A stretch of DNA of 64,000 nt, taken from NCBI GenBank assembly GCA_003550325.1, contig QKWP01000112.1, positions 4,869 to 68,868 on the forward strand. The letters run 5' to 3'. The stretch is from Gigaspora rosea. Taxonomy: Eukaryota; Glomeromycota; Glomeromycetes; Diversisporales; Gigasporaceae. Below the pieces are notes generated by a model. It searched no databases. It was given only the letters and a program-made list of their open reading frames with translations, and was not told the origin of the DNA. A program made the translations under genes and the position numbers. Below are positions 1-10,541 of this stretch, in pieces. How positions within the stretch are numbered: position 1 is the stretch's first letter; the number at the start of each line of letters is the position of its first letter.

Positions 1-1
1 T

Positions 2-376
2 TTTTTTGCTTCATTTTATGACGATGATAATGATATTTTAATTGCAAATGAAAATTCATCCTCGGTTGAAGAAGAAGTGGCTCTTTATGATAATCTACCT
101 CAAATCCCTAAATATCATATTAAAGACGAAGAATATAGTAAGGTTAATCCGTTAACCTGGTGGAATGAACACAGATCACTATTTCCTTTTCTCTATCAAC
201 TGGCAAGAAAATATTTGGCTTTCCCGGCCACATCAGTTCCTTCAGAAAGAATCTTTTCGAATGCAGGCAATACACTTACCAATAAGAGAAATCAATTAGA
301 TCCCGACACAGTTCATGATATATTATTTCTTAAGGAAAACTCCAAAATTTATAGTGTATACCCGGGTTTGGTTTAA
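2..376 (+). CDS. hAT transposase, C-terminal dimerisation domain (partial)
   Basis: The frame is open from the window edge to a TAA at 374-376, so the 5' part lies outside the window. An acidic linker (DDDND, EEE) is followed by the conserved hAT C-terminal block: WWNEH, FPFLYQLARKYLAFPATS, VPSERIFSNAGNTLTNKR, and a final LFLKEN. The family is known to use this region for dimerisation and as part of the RNase H-like fold of the cut-and-paste transposase. There is no ATG in the visible part; the first in-frame GTG is not a plausible eukaryotic start. The rest of the enzyme and the left terminal repeat are missing, and no matching right terminus was recognised downstream. The visible frame is unbroken, so this could be the end of a live gene or a young relic. 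Confidence 0.88.
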   Translation, partial: FFASFYDDDNDILIANENSSSVEEEVALYDNLPQIPKYHIKDEEYSKVNPLTWWNEHRSLFPFLYQLARKYLAFPATSVPSERIFSNAGNTLTNKRNQLDPDTVHDILFLKENSKIYSVYPGLV

Positions 377-909
377 ATTTAGAATTCGCACATACTTTAC
401 AAACAATCGCAAGGAAAATAGCTTTGAATATGGAGTATTTCTATTAACGAAAAAAAAAAATTTGAATTTTAGTTAGTTTAAATAAGCAATAGTAAGAACG
501 ATAAACTTGGTAAATGTATAGAGCATCGTAGTTCTAGAGTTTTTTTTTAGAACATTTTAAAACTTTTGAACTTTCTCAGGTAGACCAAATAGAACATAAA
601 AGAAACTTCTGATATTTTTTTTTTGCACTAAAAATATAAAACATTTTATATAGATTATTAAAGCATTTATATGATTAGTTTATTTGAAATATGGAACCTT
701 TAACTTTCATAACGCTTCTAAAATATAACAGATCCTTCAAAGATCTGAAAGTATTTCAAACAGCAATACGAAATAAAAAAAGTTTATTTTTTGAAGAAAA
801 GACTTTTGGCACTCTAACAATACAGTATATATTCAGCGAATAGTTATTGTAGTTAAAGGCTTGGATTATGAATCTGCGTTCGATTCGATTCGCCTATTAT
901 TATATATAC
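377..909. other. AT-rich stretch, no gene seen
   Basis: Follows the hAT coding end and probably holds its 3' UTR and the right end of that element. Only homopolymer A/T runs are visible, with no ORF or clear inverted repeat. Confidence 0.5.
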
Positions 910-918
910 TTGTCACGT

Positions 919-1508
919 TAGGGTGGGGCCTCAACTAATTAAATCAAACATTATTTAGGGTAATAATATGATCATTAATATCAAATTTTTTATAGGCCGT
1001 ATATTTAAATATTAAATTAAATTTACATTTTTTAGAACAAATATCTAATGAAAGTGTATAAAATTTTTTTTAACTTGAAGCTCTCAACTAGCTCTACATG
1101 GTAATAGAGATATTTTTTAAATATTTTTTAAAAAATAGTTCTATTACCATGTAGAGCTAGTTGAGAGCTTCAAGTTAAAAAAAAATAGTATAGATTTTTG
1201 CTAGATATATGTGTCAATAAATGTAAATTTAGTTCGATAAGTGTTTTTTTTAAAATTTTAATTATACGTAAAAATCGGCTCTATGCAAATAATGCAGAAT
1301 ATGGAAAAATACCTGCTGACGAATTATATGACGAGTTATTTGATGCAAAAAAAAAAAAAATTAAATAATAACGATATGATGTAATCGGCAATTTAACTAT
1401 TTAAATACTAGTTGGCAATTTAACTTTATTTAAATATATAGCTGTAAAAAATCCGATCATATATTACCCTAACTAATGTTTGATTTAATTAGTTGAGGCC
1501 CCACCCTA
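919..1508. mobile_element. 590-bp MITE with 9-bp TSD (MULE-like)
   Basis: Terminal inverted repeats of about 45 bp begin TAGGGTGGGGCCTCAACTAA at 919 and end with the complement at 1508. The element is flanked by a perfect 9-bp direct repeat, TTGTCACGT (910-918 and 1509-1517). A 9-bp TSD is typical of Mutator-like elements; a hAT (8-bp TSD) with one chance match is the alternative. There is no transposase. A large perfect hairpin lies inside. Confidence 0.85.
1071..1177. repeat. perfect 37-bp-arm hairpin inside the MITE
   Basis: Arms 1071-1107 and 1141-1177 are exact reverse complements (first arm begins TAACTTGAAGCTCTC) around a 33-nt A/T loop. It may be a second foldback unit nested in the 919-1508 element. 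Confidence 0.9.
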
Positions 1509-1510
1509 TT

Positions 1511-1930
1511 GTCACGTGAATGGCATACCCTTAGCCATATTAGCCAGCCGATACATTTGTATCGGCTGGCTTAGCCGGCTAAGCCGCCTTAGCCGCGGCT
1601 GCTCTAGCCGGCTTGTAACACTAGTGGCGTGTAACCAAAAATTATTTTTGCAAAAACAATGCACTGGGCCTTTGTGTAACACAAGTCACGTGTATATATG
1701 CAGATCTGCATCAAAAAAGTAAGCGTAATTTTGGGGTACATACAGGAGTATCAAAAAAGTAAGTGCAGGAGTATCAAAAACGTCTTTTGAGACAAATTTT
1801 ATTGGTCACGTGACCTTGTTTTGTGGCTTGGGTCACATGATTTAGGTCGGAAGTGGTCCGGAAAGACCGGAAGTGGTCCGGATTCCGGGGTAGGGGTGGC
1901 ATTAACAAAAGTGGGGGGTGGCAATAACAA
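1511..1930. repeat. GC-richer palindromic stretch
   Basis: Unlike its surroundings, this stretch holds a 13-bp-arm hairpin (1542-1554 with 1559-1571, arm AGCCAGCCGATAC), TAGCCGGCTA-type palindromes, several CACGTG sites (for example 1512 and 1805), a doubled AAGTGGTCCGG around 1850-1880 and a doubled GGGTGGCATTAACA-like motif near 1900. The short ORF across it has no recognisable product. Confidence 0.6.
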
Positions 1931-1935
1931 GTCTC

Positions 1936-2632
1936 TAAATTAATTATGTATAGATTAGAAAAGGTTTATTTAATTATAGATTGTTAAAAATTTTTATTTT
2001 GCAAATTAATTTTATATTACCAACTAATAATTATGTATTGATTAGAAAGGTTTTATTTAAATTATAGATTATTATAAAGATTTTGCAAATTAATCTTGTA
2101 TTTACCAGCTAATAATTAATTTATGTAGTAATAGTAAAGTTTATTTAATTATAGAATTTATAAAAACTTTTGTAAATTAGTTTTATACTTACGATCTAAT
2201 AAATTTATTATGTATTGATTAGAAAAGGTTTATTTAATTATAGATTGTCATAAATTTTTTTGCAATTAGTTTTATACTTACTATCTAATAATTATGTATT
2301 GATTAGAAAAGTTTTATTTAATTATAGATTGTATAAAGATATTTTGTAAATTAGTTTTATACTTCTATCTAATAATTTAATTATGCATTGATTAGAAAGG
2401 TTTTTATTTAATCATAGATTATTATAAAGATTTCAAATTGCAAATTAGTTTATACTTACGATCTAATGATTTAATTATATATTTATTAGACAAGTTTTTA
2501 TTTAATTATAGATTGTCATAAAGATTAAAATTTGCAAATTAGTTTTATACTTACGACCTAATAATTTAATTATGTATTTATTAGAAAAGTTTATTTAATT
2601 ATAGACTGTTATAAGTTTTTAATATGCAAATT
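1936..2632. repeat. about 85-bp tandem repeat, roughly 8 diverged copies
   Basis: The unit reads roughly AATTATGTATTGATTAGAAA, then a TTTAATTATAGATTGT core, then GCAAATTAGTTTTATACTTA. It recurs from 1936 to about 2632 with small indels and substitutions between copies. No coding potential was seen. Confidence 0.85.
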
Positions 2633-2638
2633 TCATAC

Positions 2639-2735
2639 CTTGACGTTTCTTTAGAGGCATAGTAAAAGCGGGGGTGATAACAATTGTAATAAAAGTTAAA
2701 GCAATAATAAGGCGTAAATAAAATTTTGATAACAT
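2639..2735 (-). CDS. candidate first exon of a secreted peptide
   Basis: Reading the minus strand from the ATG at 2735-2733 gives a typical signal peptide: a basic start (MLSKFYLR), a hydrophobic core (LIIALTFITIVITPAF) and a small-residue cleavage region. A MPLKKRQ segment follows, whose KKR could be a Kex2-type processing site. The frame then reaches CAAG|GTATGA, a good fungal 5' splice site at 2638, so this may be exon 1 of a small secreted protein. The sequence just downstream on this strand is the 85-bp tandem array, and no second exon was recognised. Either the array sits in the intron or the gene is truncated. The frame also stays open upstream of this ATG to 2897, but that part has no domain. 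No family is recognised; exon identity is inference. Confidence 0.35.
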
Positions 2736-2899
2736 TTTGAAGTTGATTTTTTCAAGAAGAAATATTAAGTAGAAAACAGAGAAAGGAAAAAATGTTAGCA
2801 TTTTATAGCTTTCTAGATATTGCACGCCATATAGCGAGTATGCAAGGGTTATAAAAAATTTTCTAGATATATAATAAATATTGAGTTTTTCGTGCATTA

Positions 2900-4255
2900 T
2901 TATAACACATTAACAGCAACTCTCTTAATATGTCAATTAATCATATAAAGTTTCCTGCAAGATAATGCTGTATAAAAATAAATACAAATTTATTTCCGAT
3001 AAAAAAAAGTTAATCCGTGTTTCTAATCCATGCTTTACCCATAAATGTTGATATTTATAAAATTTATAGTTTCAAGTTGCGAATTCACGGAGTGTTTACG
3101 AAAAATAAGGAGATATAATGAAAATAATAAAATTTCTTATAGGGCTTAAACATTTTCCTAATAATAATAAGAATTCTGAGTGATAATTGTGTATTCCGGG
3201 AGAGCATTTGTGAGTTAAAAAAAAAAATATGCTTTAGACGTTACAATATATAATGTATATTGTCCACGTGGCACGTCATTTTAATAATAATTGGTTTAAT
3301 ATTCATCGTATTAATTACGTGTAATATTATAGAGTTAAATCGTCGGGTAAGCAGATATAATTGTAGCTGGGTTATTATGGTGTACTGAAAGTTGTGATAA
3401 CTAAAAATAAGGTAGAATTACTATTTTTGTATTTAGAATAAATTAAAAGTTATCATGTTTGTATCATAAATTTTAAAAGAAATGCCTATCGGATTATTCT
3501 ATGATAGCTTGCTGATCCTTAAACTGATGAGTAGAAATATATATAGTAATGTATCTCTAATAATGACTGAAAGAAGAATAGAATTATGATCTAAAACATA
3601 CGTATGTTTTGCTTATAATGGGGGTTTCAGAATTAATGATTCGACGACCGATTTCAGATATAAATGGTTTATTTACATAATTGCTTATCGGTAAGTCCAT
3701 TTAATTTTCTGATTCGAACTTTAAAATAGAAAATAGAATCTTTTAAATTCTCACTTATTTTCGTTAAATAAATTAATTTGAAATTCGCTAATAGAGTGAT
3801 TCAGAATTGGCTTATTTAGAAAATAAGCGGGATTTTAACAATTATGATTATTTAATTAGGGGTCTATAAACGCAGTTGAAATTAATTATTTAACATGTTT
3901 TAGCAAGGTGTACGTTGATTCTATTTCTAATTATGTCGTTTTTCCTTTGACATATGCATTTATTCGGGATTGTAAAACTTAAGATCAAAGGATTTTTTAA
4001 GCATATGTGAGGTATAAGTTTATAATATTAGAAATTAGTATTATCGAGCATGTTTGTTAAATGGTTTTTTTAGTAATTAATTTCATAGAGAAATATCCTT
4101 GAATGCACTCCGTTGAAATCATAGCAAAAGAAAACAAGGCATATAATAAATTTATAAGCAGGGACATTACGCCGTGCGCATAAAAATAATTTATAAAGCA
4201 AATGTTTTTATGAAAGGTTTATTTTATAATGATTTTGCCAGAGGTTAATTATTGC
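2900..4255. other. AT-rich intergenic stretch
   Basis: No ORF longer than noise, no paired terminal repeats and no RNA gene were recognised. Short unclustered A/T runs only. Confidence 0.4.
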
Positions 4256-4259
4256 TACA

Positions 4260-4423
4260 CAGTCAGACCTCTCTAAATGCACAATGACAGGACCATACGT
4301 CAAATGTCCATTTTTTGATAGGTATTACTAAAAATTCATAAATTTTATATTTGTTGGCCTAACAAAGGCTGCATTCAAGGAGCGCGCGCATTTACTAGAG
4401 GGGATTGCGTTTAGAGAGGACTG
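4260..4423. mobile_element. 164-bp MITE with Tc1/pogo-type ends
   Basis: The left end CAGTCAGACCTCTCTAAATG pairs with the right end, whose complement is CAGTCCTCTCTAAACG; TA follows on the right. Ends beginning CAGT followed by a CTCTCTAAA motif are common in pogo/Tigger-like nonautonomous elements. The left-flank TA is two bases off, so the exact boundary is uncertain. Confidence 0.6.
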
Positions 4424-4463
4424 TATATTCTATTTTATATTACGTAATATTTATTGGACGAAT

Positions 4464-4677
4464 CTATTTGTAACAGCCTGTTACACGCTTATTTGTAACA
4501 GCTTTATTTATAACTCAAAATTTTACTATGATAACCCCTATTGCACTTCTAACAAAAAATGATCATCTTGCAATTCTGTATTAATCTTGACTTTAACACT
4601 AACTTCAACTCTACTTTAACGTTAATATGGTCTTATTGGCTGTTACAAATAAGTGTGTAACAGGCTGTTACAAATAG
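4464..4677. mobile_element. 214-bp MITE with 39-bp TIRs
   Basis: The arms 4464-4502 and 4639-4677 match at 38 of 39 positions. Each arm contains TTTGTAACAGC twice, in the form CTATTTGTAACAGCCTGTTA. No clear TSD was found. The interior contains degenerate CYTAAC-like motifs. Confidence 0.85.
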
Positions 4678-4838
4678 ACATTTCATATTTATTTATGTAG
4701 TTTAAAGAATTTTCCGTTATTATACAACGGCCAACCGACAAGCGAGAAATTTTTTGAGTCCAATTTACTGCGCACAGAACAAGGCTAGCGCCAAGTATAG
4801 AGTACCTAAAATTCTCAAACAAAAAGATCAATCGAAGT

Positions 4839-4923
4839 ATATGGGTCTTTGCCTTGAAATGACCTTATGGAACACAGCAATTATTATTTCTGTAAGGCCA
4901 TTTTCAAAGGCAAAGATCCATAT
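4839..4923. repeat. imperfect hairpin
   Basis: ATATGGGTCTTTGCCTTGAA on the left pairs with the complement of TTTCAAAGGCAAAGATCCAT on the right, with about 23 nt between the arms. It could be a small foldback MITE. Confidence 0.6.
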
Positions 4924-5337
4924 CATTTAACCTAAATAAACATCCAGCGAAACACTAAACATAAACGAGTACTTCTAAATAATATCGTAGAGCGCTGCAT
5001 TCAGTACCCTCCTAGAACAGTATTCCTCAGGATTAAGATCCGGTATATTTCAAACCAGATACCATCGTGCAAAATTCCTGATTTATATTCAGGTATAAAT
5101 TAAGCTTGCAAAAGCTAGTATGTCCAATAAAAACGAACCTTTGTCTTATACAATTTATGCAAACTAGAATATACGAGCTTTGGTCTTTTAAACTTACAAT
5201 ATCATTTCCAATTTTATGAAATTTAATATATTGATAGTTTAAAAGCTCGAAGTCTAAAATAGCCATTAAACAACAAATGCAATTATCGTAACAATAGCTT
5301 TTTTTTCTCTTTTTAAAAAATAGAAATCAGGTTTAAA

Positions 5338-5955
5338 ATGTCTATAATTAAAATGTTGATACCTTTGGATGATATTAATTCTGACAATGAGTCTATATTA
5401 TCGAGTAATAGCTTTTTGATAAAGAAAATATTTCTTGAAAATAATTCTTCTAATGGAAATGATAAAGAGAAAATTTTTCTCGACAAAAATAATTACTTCA
5501 ATGAAAAATTAGAAAACTTTGATATCAATGATACATTTGAAGATAAGTTTTCGGTGGGTTCTTTTTCCCATGAAGTCTCTAGATCTTCACCTAAATAGAA
5601 AGTTCGAAAAAATATCTTTACCGTTAAAAAAATAATTTATTCATTAACTCCAATAGATTATCCACAAAAAGTGAAAAAGAAATTGCTATTGTTTATCATA
5701 TTGGCAGGTGGGAAACATATAGATTCAACATTTCAGATGTAATATTCGTTATTAATATCGTATCAACGAAAGTTAAATAATAATTTAATTATAATTTATT
5801 TTATCTATTGTAAATTTTTAGCGAAAAGTTCAAACAAACCCATCAAAAATAAAAATAAAAAATCTGAAGTTATGGATGTTAAACCATTTAAAATAGATTA
5901 TTTGGGTTCCGAACTACATAAATCGAATCTAACTAGTAACACGAATCTAGATTGA
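5338..5955 (+). pseudogene. two-exon hypothetical gene with one in-frame TAG
   Basis: The ATG at 5338 opens a hydrophilic, Asn/Ser/Lys-rich frame (start MSIIKMLIPLDDINSDNES). It reaches a TAG at 5596-5598 and continues in the same frame (KVRKNIFTVKKIIYSLTPID) to GGCAG|GTGGGA at 5707/5708. A TTTTTAG acceptor at 5821 restores phase exactly into KSSNKPIKNKNKKSEV, ending in TGA at 5953-5955. The spliced frame is 168 codons with a single internal TAG. The phase-preserving intron argues that this was a real gene. No domain is recognised. It may be a recent pseudogene, carry a base-call error, or be read through; I favour pseudogene. Confidence 0.5.
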
Positions 5956-6112
5956 TAATCTTTTTTTCATATCTGATACGTAATTTTCAATACCCCGATA
6001 TGTAAAAAGCGAAGATATGATATAACCGTTCCATACTTTGATAAGCATTTTATTTTATTTAAAGTATACAAATTTTTGAGTATTTATACGATACAATAAT
6101 TTTATGTATTTA

Positions 6113-6250
6113 ATATCTTGGAATAAATTAAATAATTCATTACAATTATTATCGCTATATGACAAAATTTAACATAGTAACAGGTAAGATAATTTTATCG
6201 CTATATGACAAAAATTTAATATAGCAAGATAAATTAAAGAATTACAATAA
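6113..6250. repeat. flank repeat shared with the other side of the gypsy element
   Basis: AATATCTTGGAATAAATTAA, a TCATTACAATTATTATCGC segment and a second TATCGCTATATGACA copy occur here. The sequence directly after the gypsy 3' LTR (15594-15690) repeats this order, including ATTTAATATAGCAAGATAAA. The gypsy element therefore seems to have landed in or beside a locally repeated sequence. Confidence 0.65.
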
Positions 6251-6265
6251 TTTTACTTATCCGTC

Positions 6266-6560
6266 ATCTTACTATGATCAGATTGCCAAATAACTTTGGT
6301 TATTTGGCACGTTCACGTGATTTCTGCCAAATAACAAGTTATTTGGCAGAAAACACGAGAACACTGCCAAATAACAAAGTTATTTGGCAATCTAGTCGTC
6401 GTAAGCTGCCAGATAACACTGTTATTGAATGCCAAGCACCAATAACTTGTTTATCTGGCAATAAAATTTAATGTTCCATTTCTGGGCCCCTTTGGGGCCC
6501 AGCGGTTGTCACATTAAATTTTACAGCCAGATAATGAAGTTATTTTACAAATAACTATAT
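6266..6560. repeat. cluster of GCCAAATAAC hairpins
   Basis: Three perfect stem-loops with the same stem, TGCCAAATAAC/GTTATTTGGCA, lie at 6284-6309, 6323-6350 (13-bp arms, 2-nt loop) and 6365-6389. A variant pair, TGCCAGATAA/TTATCTGGCA, is at 6407-6460. A GC palindrome CTGGGCCCC-ttt-GGGGCCCAG at 6482-6502 is nested in arms ATTTAATGT/ACATTAAAT. The overlapping ORF is an artefact of the repeats. Confidence 0.9.
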
Positions 6561-6571
6561 TATATTAATAT

Positions 6572-7140
6572 TGTCACGGGGTAAAACGTGACATTATAAA
6601 TAACAGATGATCATTAATCCATATACACGCCACATTTCATATGTTAATTGGTCATGCATTGATTGACAATGCATAATGAACAATTATGATCGATAAGGCA
6701 TATCGGCAATTTTCAACCAATCATGCATATAATGAATCGTGCATAATTGATCAGATGTGCTCGGGGCCCGGCGTACAGCATAATGAAGTAGAAACCTCTC
6801 AACCTCTGAGTATAATATATGCATTATGATAACTTTGTAGATAGAATATTGTATAATATTAGACTCATAGTTTTTATAGCCTTCTAAATTGATAAATTAG
6901 TGATTTCCCATAATTTTTGTAAAGTATAAAAGGAGGTCATTTGTGACTCTTCTTCCAGTCAGTAATCTTCGGAGTATCTTAAATCTGAACTTCATATATA
7001 ATCATAAAGTCAGATTACCCTCTTACCCCCTTATATTTATAATAAATCGTGTTAAATTACCAAGTCACGCCTCTGGCGAGTCACCTTCTTGTCATTTCTT
7101 GTATCATTTAACTGAAGTATTGACAATTCTCACCGTAACA
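6572..7140 (+). repeat. 5' LTR of the gypsy element
   Basis: Begins TGTCACGGGGTAAAACGTGA and ends CACCGTAACA. It matches the copy at 15025-15594 along its whole length with scattered substitutions. The start carries a small palindrome, GTCACG..CGTGAC. Confidence 0.93.
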
Positions 7141-7158
7141 TTTGGTGGTGACTGTGAG
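7141..7158 (+). promoter_or_regulatory. primer binding site
   Basis: TTTGGTGGTGACTGTGAG follows the 5' LTR directly. TGGTGGTGACTG would pair with a tRNA 3' end ...CAGTCACCACCA. The same sequence sits next to the 5' LTR of the minus-strand element at 34349-34368. Confidence 0.7.
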
Positions 7159-7213
7159 ATTTTAGAACTTCCTAACTTCGAAAATTTAAAGCAATTTAAA
7201 TATTATTATAAAG

Positions 7214-8066
7214 ATGAACGTGGAACAATTTAAAGAATTTATGGAAATGATGTCCGGGAAATCAAGTCCCAAAGAAAACAACCATGTCCGAATTAAAAGT
7301 TTCTTTGGTACTGAAGACGAAGACCCGATTGAATGGTTTGACGACTTTGAATGTGCGGCTGAAGCAAATAATTGGAGTAGAAACCGCAAATTACAAATTG
7401 CTTTGGGTATTTAAAAGAAGCAGCGGCAGATTGGTATAGAGAAGTGAAAAATAACATTTTGTATTGGAATACTGAGAGTGAAAAAGAAGAAGAAAAAAGA
7501 AAAGTTTTTATCATCTCTTAGTGGAATGTTCGCATCTCCGGAGAAACAATATCATTAGCAAATGGAACTTAATTCATTGATGCAACAAGATCATGAAAGA
7601 GTGGACACGTATGCCACTAAATTTAAGCGACTGCTCAATCGTATAAATACAAATAATTGTCTTTCAGATGTATATATAGTAAGGATGTTTTTAAGTAGAT
7701 TGAAGGGTATGAATGCGGCTTTAGTCGCCGTGGCTGCACCAAAAAGTTTGAATGATGCCATAGCTGCAGCTAGAAGAGTAGAAGCAGACAATTACTATGG
7801 TTAACATAATTCGGAGGTGGCAAAGCAATAAAAGGTAAAGAACAAACTAAGTGATATTAAAAAGAAGATTGATGAAATGGCGTTGAATTATGCCGCCCTG
7901 GTTTATAAATTAGATAAAGCTGGAAATAAGGGTCATTCGTCAATAAAGTAAAAGGGGTCGTACCAATGCTATAAATGTGGGAAAGTGGGACATTATAGAA
8001 AAGATTGTCTATCGGAGAAAAGAAATTTTAATAACAAGACAGGAGATGGTAGGAAAAGATGGAATT
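7214..8066 (+). pseudogene. gypsy gag: capsid and zinc knuckle, frameshifted
   Basis: The ATG at 7214 starts MNVEQFKEFMEMM. The frame then gives IKSFFGTEDEDPIEWFDDFE and WSRNRKLQIALGI, typical of a retrotransposon capsid domain, before a frameshift near 7410. A second open piece (7562-7804) continues the capsid with SLMQQDHERVDTYATKFKRL and DAIAAARRVEADNYYG. After a stop, a CCHC zinc knuckle (CYKCGKVGHYRKDC, about 7971-8012) would bind RNA in the particle. At least two frameshifts and several stops separate these parts, so no functional gag can be made from this copy. Confidence 0.85.
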
Positions 8067-8125
8067 AGAATAAATCATTAAATTATTGTAAAATAAGTAT
8101 AGATACTAATGGGCAAAGAAAAGAA

Positions 8126-8880
8126 ATGTATAACCTGGGAAGTGAAACAGCAAACCCAAAAAATCTCAAGTGTCCCATTAATACTAATTGGGATAACAGA
8201 TTAAGAGAAAGAAAGATAGCCAGAACTCGAACGACACTTGAAGAAAAAGAAAAACCCAGTATAGGGGGTGATAACGCCCCTATTATAGATGTAGAAGGTT
8301 CTGCCAACAAAGCCAAGAGGAGTAAAGGGCCATCAATAGTAGATAAGCTAGAACCATATAATGTCGCTAATAACATTTTATCTATGCCAACTAGCGCCAT
8401 AGTGGGACAAATCCTTCAATACCCAAACCAGAGAAAGAACTTAGCTAATATACTAAAAAGACCTCTACCCCCGCAGGAAACAAATTTTGTGAGCTCAGAA
8501 GAAATACGTCAGACAACAGCCGCTAGGTGCTATGTCAAAATTCGAAATAATTCAATTTTAGCTGTACTGGACTCGGGAGCGACCGTAAGTATTATATCGA
8601 AGAAGTTACTCGATAAAGTTGGCCTAAAAATCGATGAAGAATCAGTGACAGTGGTAGTCATGGCCATGGGGAACAAAGCCAGAACTTTGGGCAAGGTGAA
8701 CAATGTAAAAATTATGGTGCAACATATAGTAGTACCCATCTCCTTACAAGTCCTAGAGTCATCAGACACACATTGTTATTGGGAACTGATTGGTTCCAAA
8801 AAGCAAATATCCGTATATACTTCTATAAACAGAAATTATATTTACACTACCTCGACCAAGAAGTGAAAGTACCCATATTG
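8126..8880 (+). pseudogene. gypsy aspartic protease
   Basis: The open frame 8126-8866 begins with a hydrophilic linker and then gives a retropepsin-like domain. The active-site loop is ILAVLDSGATVSIISKKLL (D-S-G-A), followed by a KVNNVKIMVQHIVVPISLQV strand block. A frameshift near 8770 moves the end of the domain, HCYWELIG versus MLLGTDWFQKANIRI, into the next frame. The family cuts the Gag-Pol polyprotein. The active-site Asp is preserved, but the domain cannot be joined to the reverse transcriptase without correcting the shift. Confidence 0.8.
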
Positions 8881-10541
8881 AATAATAGAGTTGAGGCTCT
8901 TACCCCGTATCAGGAAGAGGATGGGTTTGAAAGCAAAGGTGGTGACACTTTCGATGAATTTGAATACGAAGAAGATAATAAAACAGAAGAAGTAGAAGGT
9001 TGTTTCATAGAGTGGTCCCTAACAATAGAAGAAAATCCTGCCCTGTACTTGACGAATCTCGAAGAGGTACCTGTTAAAAAGGATGAAGACGGGGAAGAAA
9101 AGACAATAGAAAACAAATTAATGGAACTTGTAAGTAATAGTGAACTTACTATGGAGCAGCAAAAACAAGACCAAAACTTTTTATTAGATAGAAAGAAAAT
9201 GTTCACTCAAGGACTTGATGAATTGGGATGTACTCATGTCATCATACACGTTATTAAGATGGGTGATGTGACCTCAATTAGGCAGTCATATTATAGAACA
9301 GGTTTAAAGAAAATGAATTTATTCGGCAAGAAATAAGGAAGTTAAAGGAGAAGGGACTTATCTGTGAAGCGAACAGTCTGTGGGTGTTTCCCGTTGTTAT
9401 CGTACCAAAGAAAAATGGGAAGCTGCGTTTTTGCGTGGATTACTGAAAGTTAAACTCGGTAACGAAAAAGGATTCGTACCCTTTACCTCATATAAATGAC
9501 CTTTTGGATACTTTTGGTCATGCGAATTAGTTTTTGACCCTTAACTTGATGAGCGGATATTGGCAGGTAGTGTACGAGAGGAGGATAAGGAGAAAACTAC
9601 CGTTCCTACGAGATATGGCATGTATGAATTTAATGTGATGCCATTTGGGCTGTGTAATGCCCAGGAATGTTCCAACGTTTAATGGATCAGGTACTACGGG
9701 AGTGTATAGGGGAATATGTGGCTGTCTATTTAGATGACATCAACATGTTTTCGAGTACATTCAAAGAACATTTAAAACATTTAGAACTGGTTTTCAATAA
9801 ACTAAAAGCAGTAGGATTAAAATTAAATCCTGAAAAGTGTAAATTCTTTTGCTCCAAAATTCACTATTTAGGTCATGTGATTAACAGAGAGGGAATAAGG
9901 CCGGATGAAGCCAAAATCAGGAAGGTAGAGAATTTTCCAGTACCCATCAACCTAAAGCAATTAAGGGGTTTATAGGGTTAGCCTCATATTATAGACAGTT
10001 CGTAAAAGGGTTCACGAAAATAGCCTGACCCTTGCATAAACTTTTGGAAAATAGAATATCCCATGAATGGACAGAAAAACGACAACATGGGTTCGAAACC
10101 TTAAAGCTGCACCTAATCATGACCCCTATTCTCCGTTATCTGAATTTTAACAATATATTTATACTATATACAGATGCTTCTGGAACTGGGCTAGGTGCCG
10201 TACTGGCCCAGAAAAATGAAGACAATAAGGAATATGTTGTAGCTTATGCAAGTCGAGGTCTTAGCAAAACAAAAAGAAATTATTTTGCCCCAGAACTCGA
10301 ATGTTTAGCAGTAGTATTGGCTGTGGAGTATTTTCACCACTACTTAGGGGCTAAACCATTCACATTAATAACGGACCATGCCGCACTAAAATAGTTGAGT
10401 ACTTCCGAGTTAAAAGTAATAAGGGCACACTGGATATTAAGGTTACAACCTTATAATTATTTGATTGTGCATAGGGCAGGCTGAAAACATTCTAACGTAG
10501 ATGGTCTATCACGAATGTACAATCAAGAGTTAATAAATAGT
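8773..10541 (+). pseudogene. gypsy reverse transcriptase and RNase H
   Basis: An acidic linker (8773-9336) leads into the reverse transcriptase. At 9385-9450, broken by a stop, are FPVVIVPKKNGKLRFCVDY and KDSYPLPHINDLLD. The piece at 9667-9975 holds the catalytic YLDDI motif, then FKEHLKHLELVFNKL, GLKLNPEKCKFF and YLGHVINREGI. The RNase H-like domain (10032-10394) gives LYTDASGTGLGAVLAQ, YASRGLSKTKRNY and LITDHAALK. It continues after a stop to a GLSRMYNQEL end near 10535. The Asp pair of the RT and the TDAS Asp are present, but at least five stops or frameshifts make the copy inactive. Confidence 0.9.

Noticed and set aside
6274-6471. 65-codon ORF over the hairpin cluster
   Set aside because: Its LPNN and CQITSYLAE-type repeats are only the translated hairpin stems.
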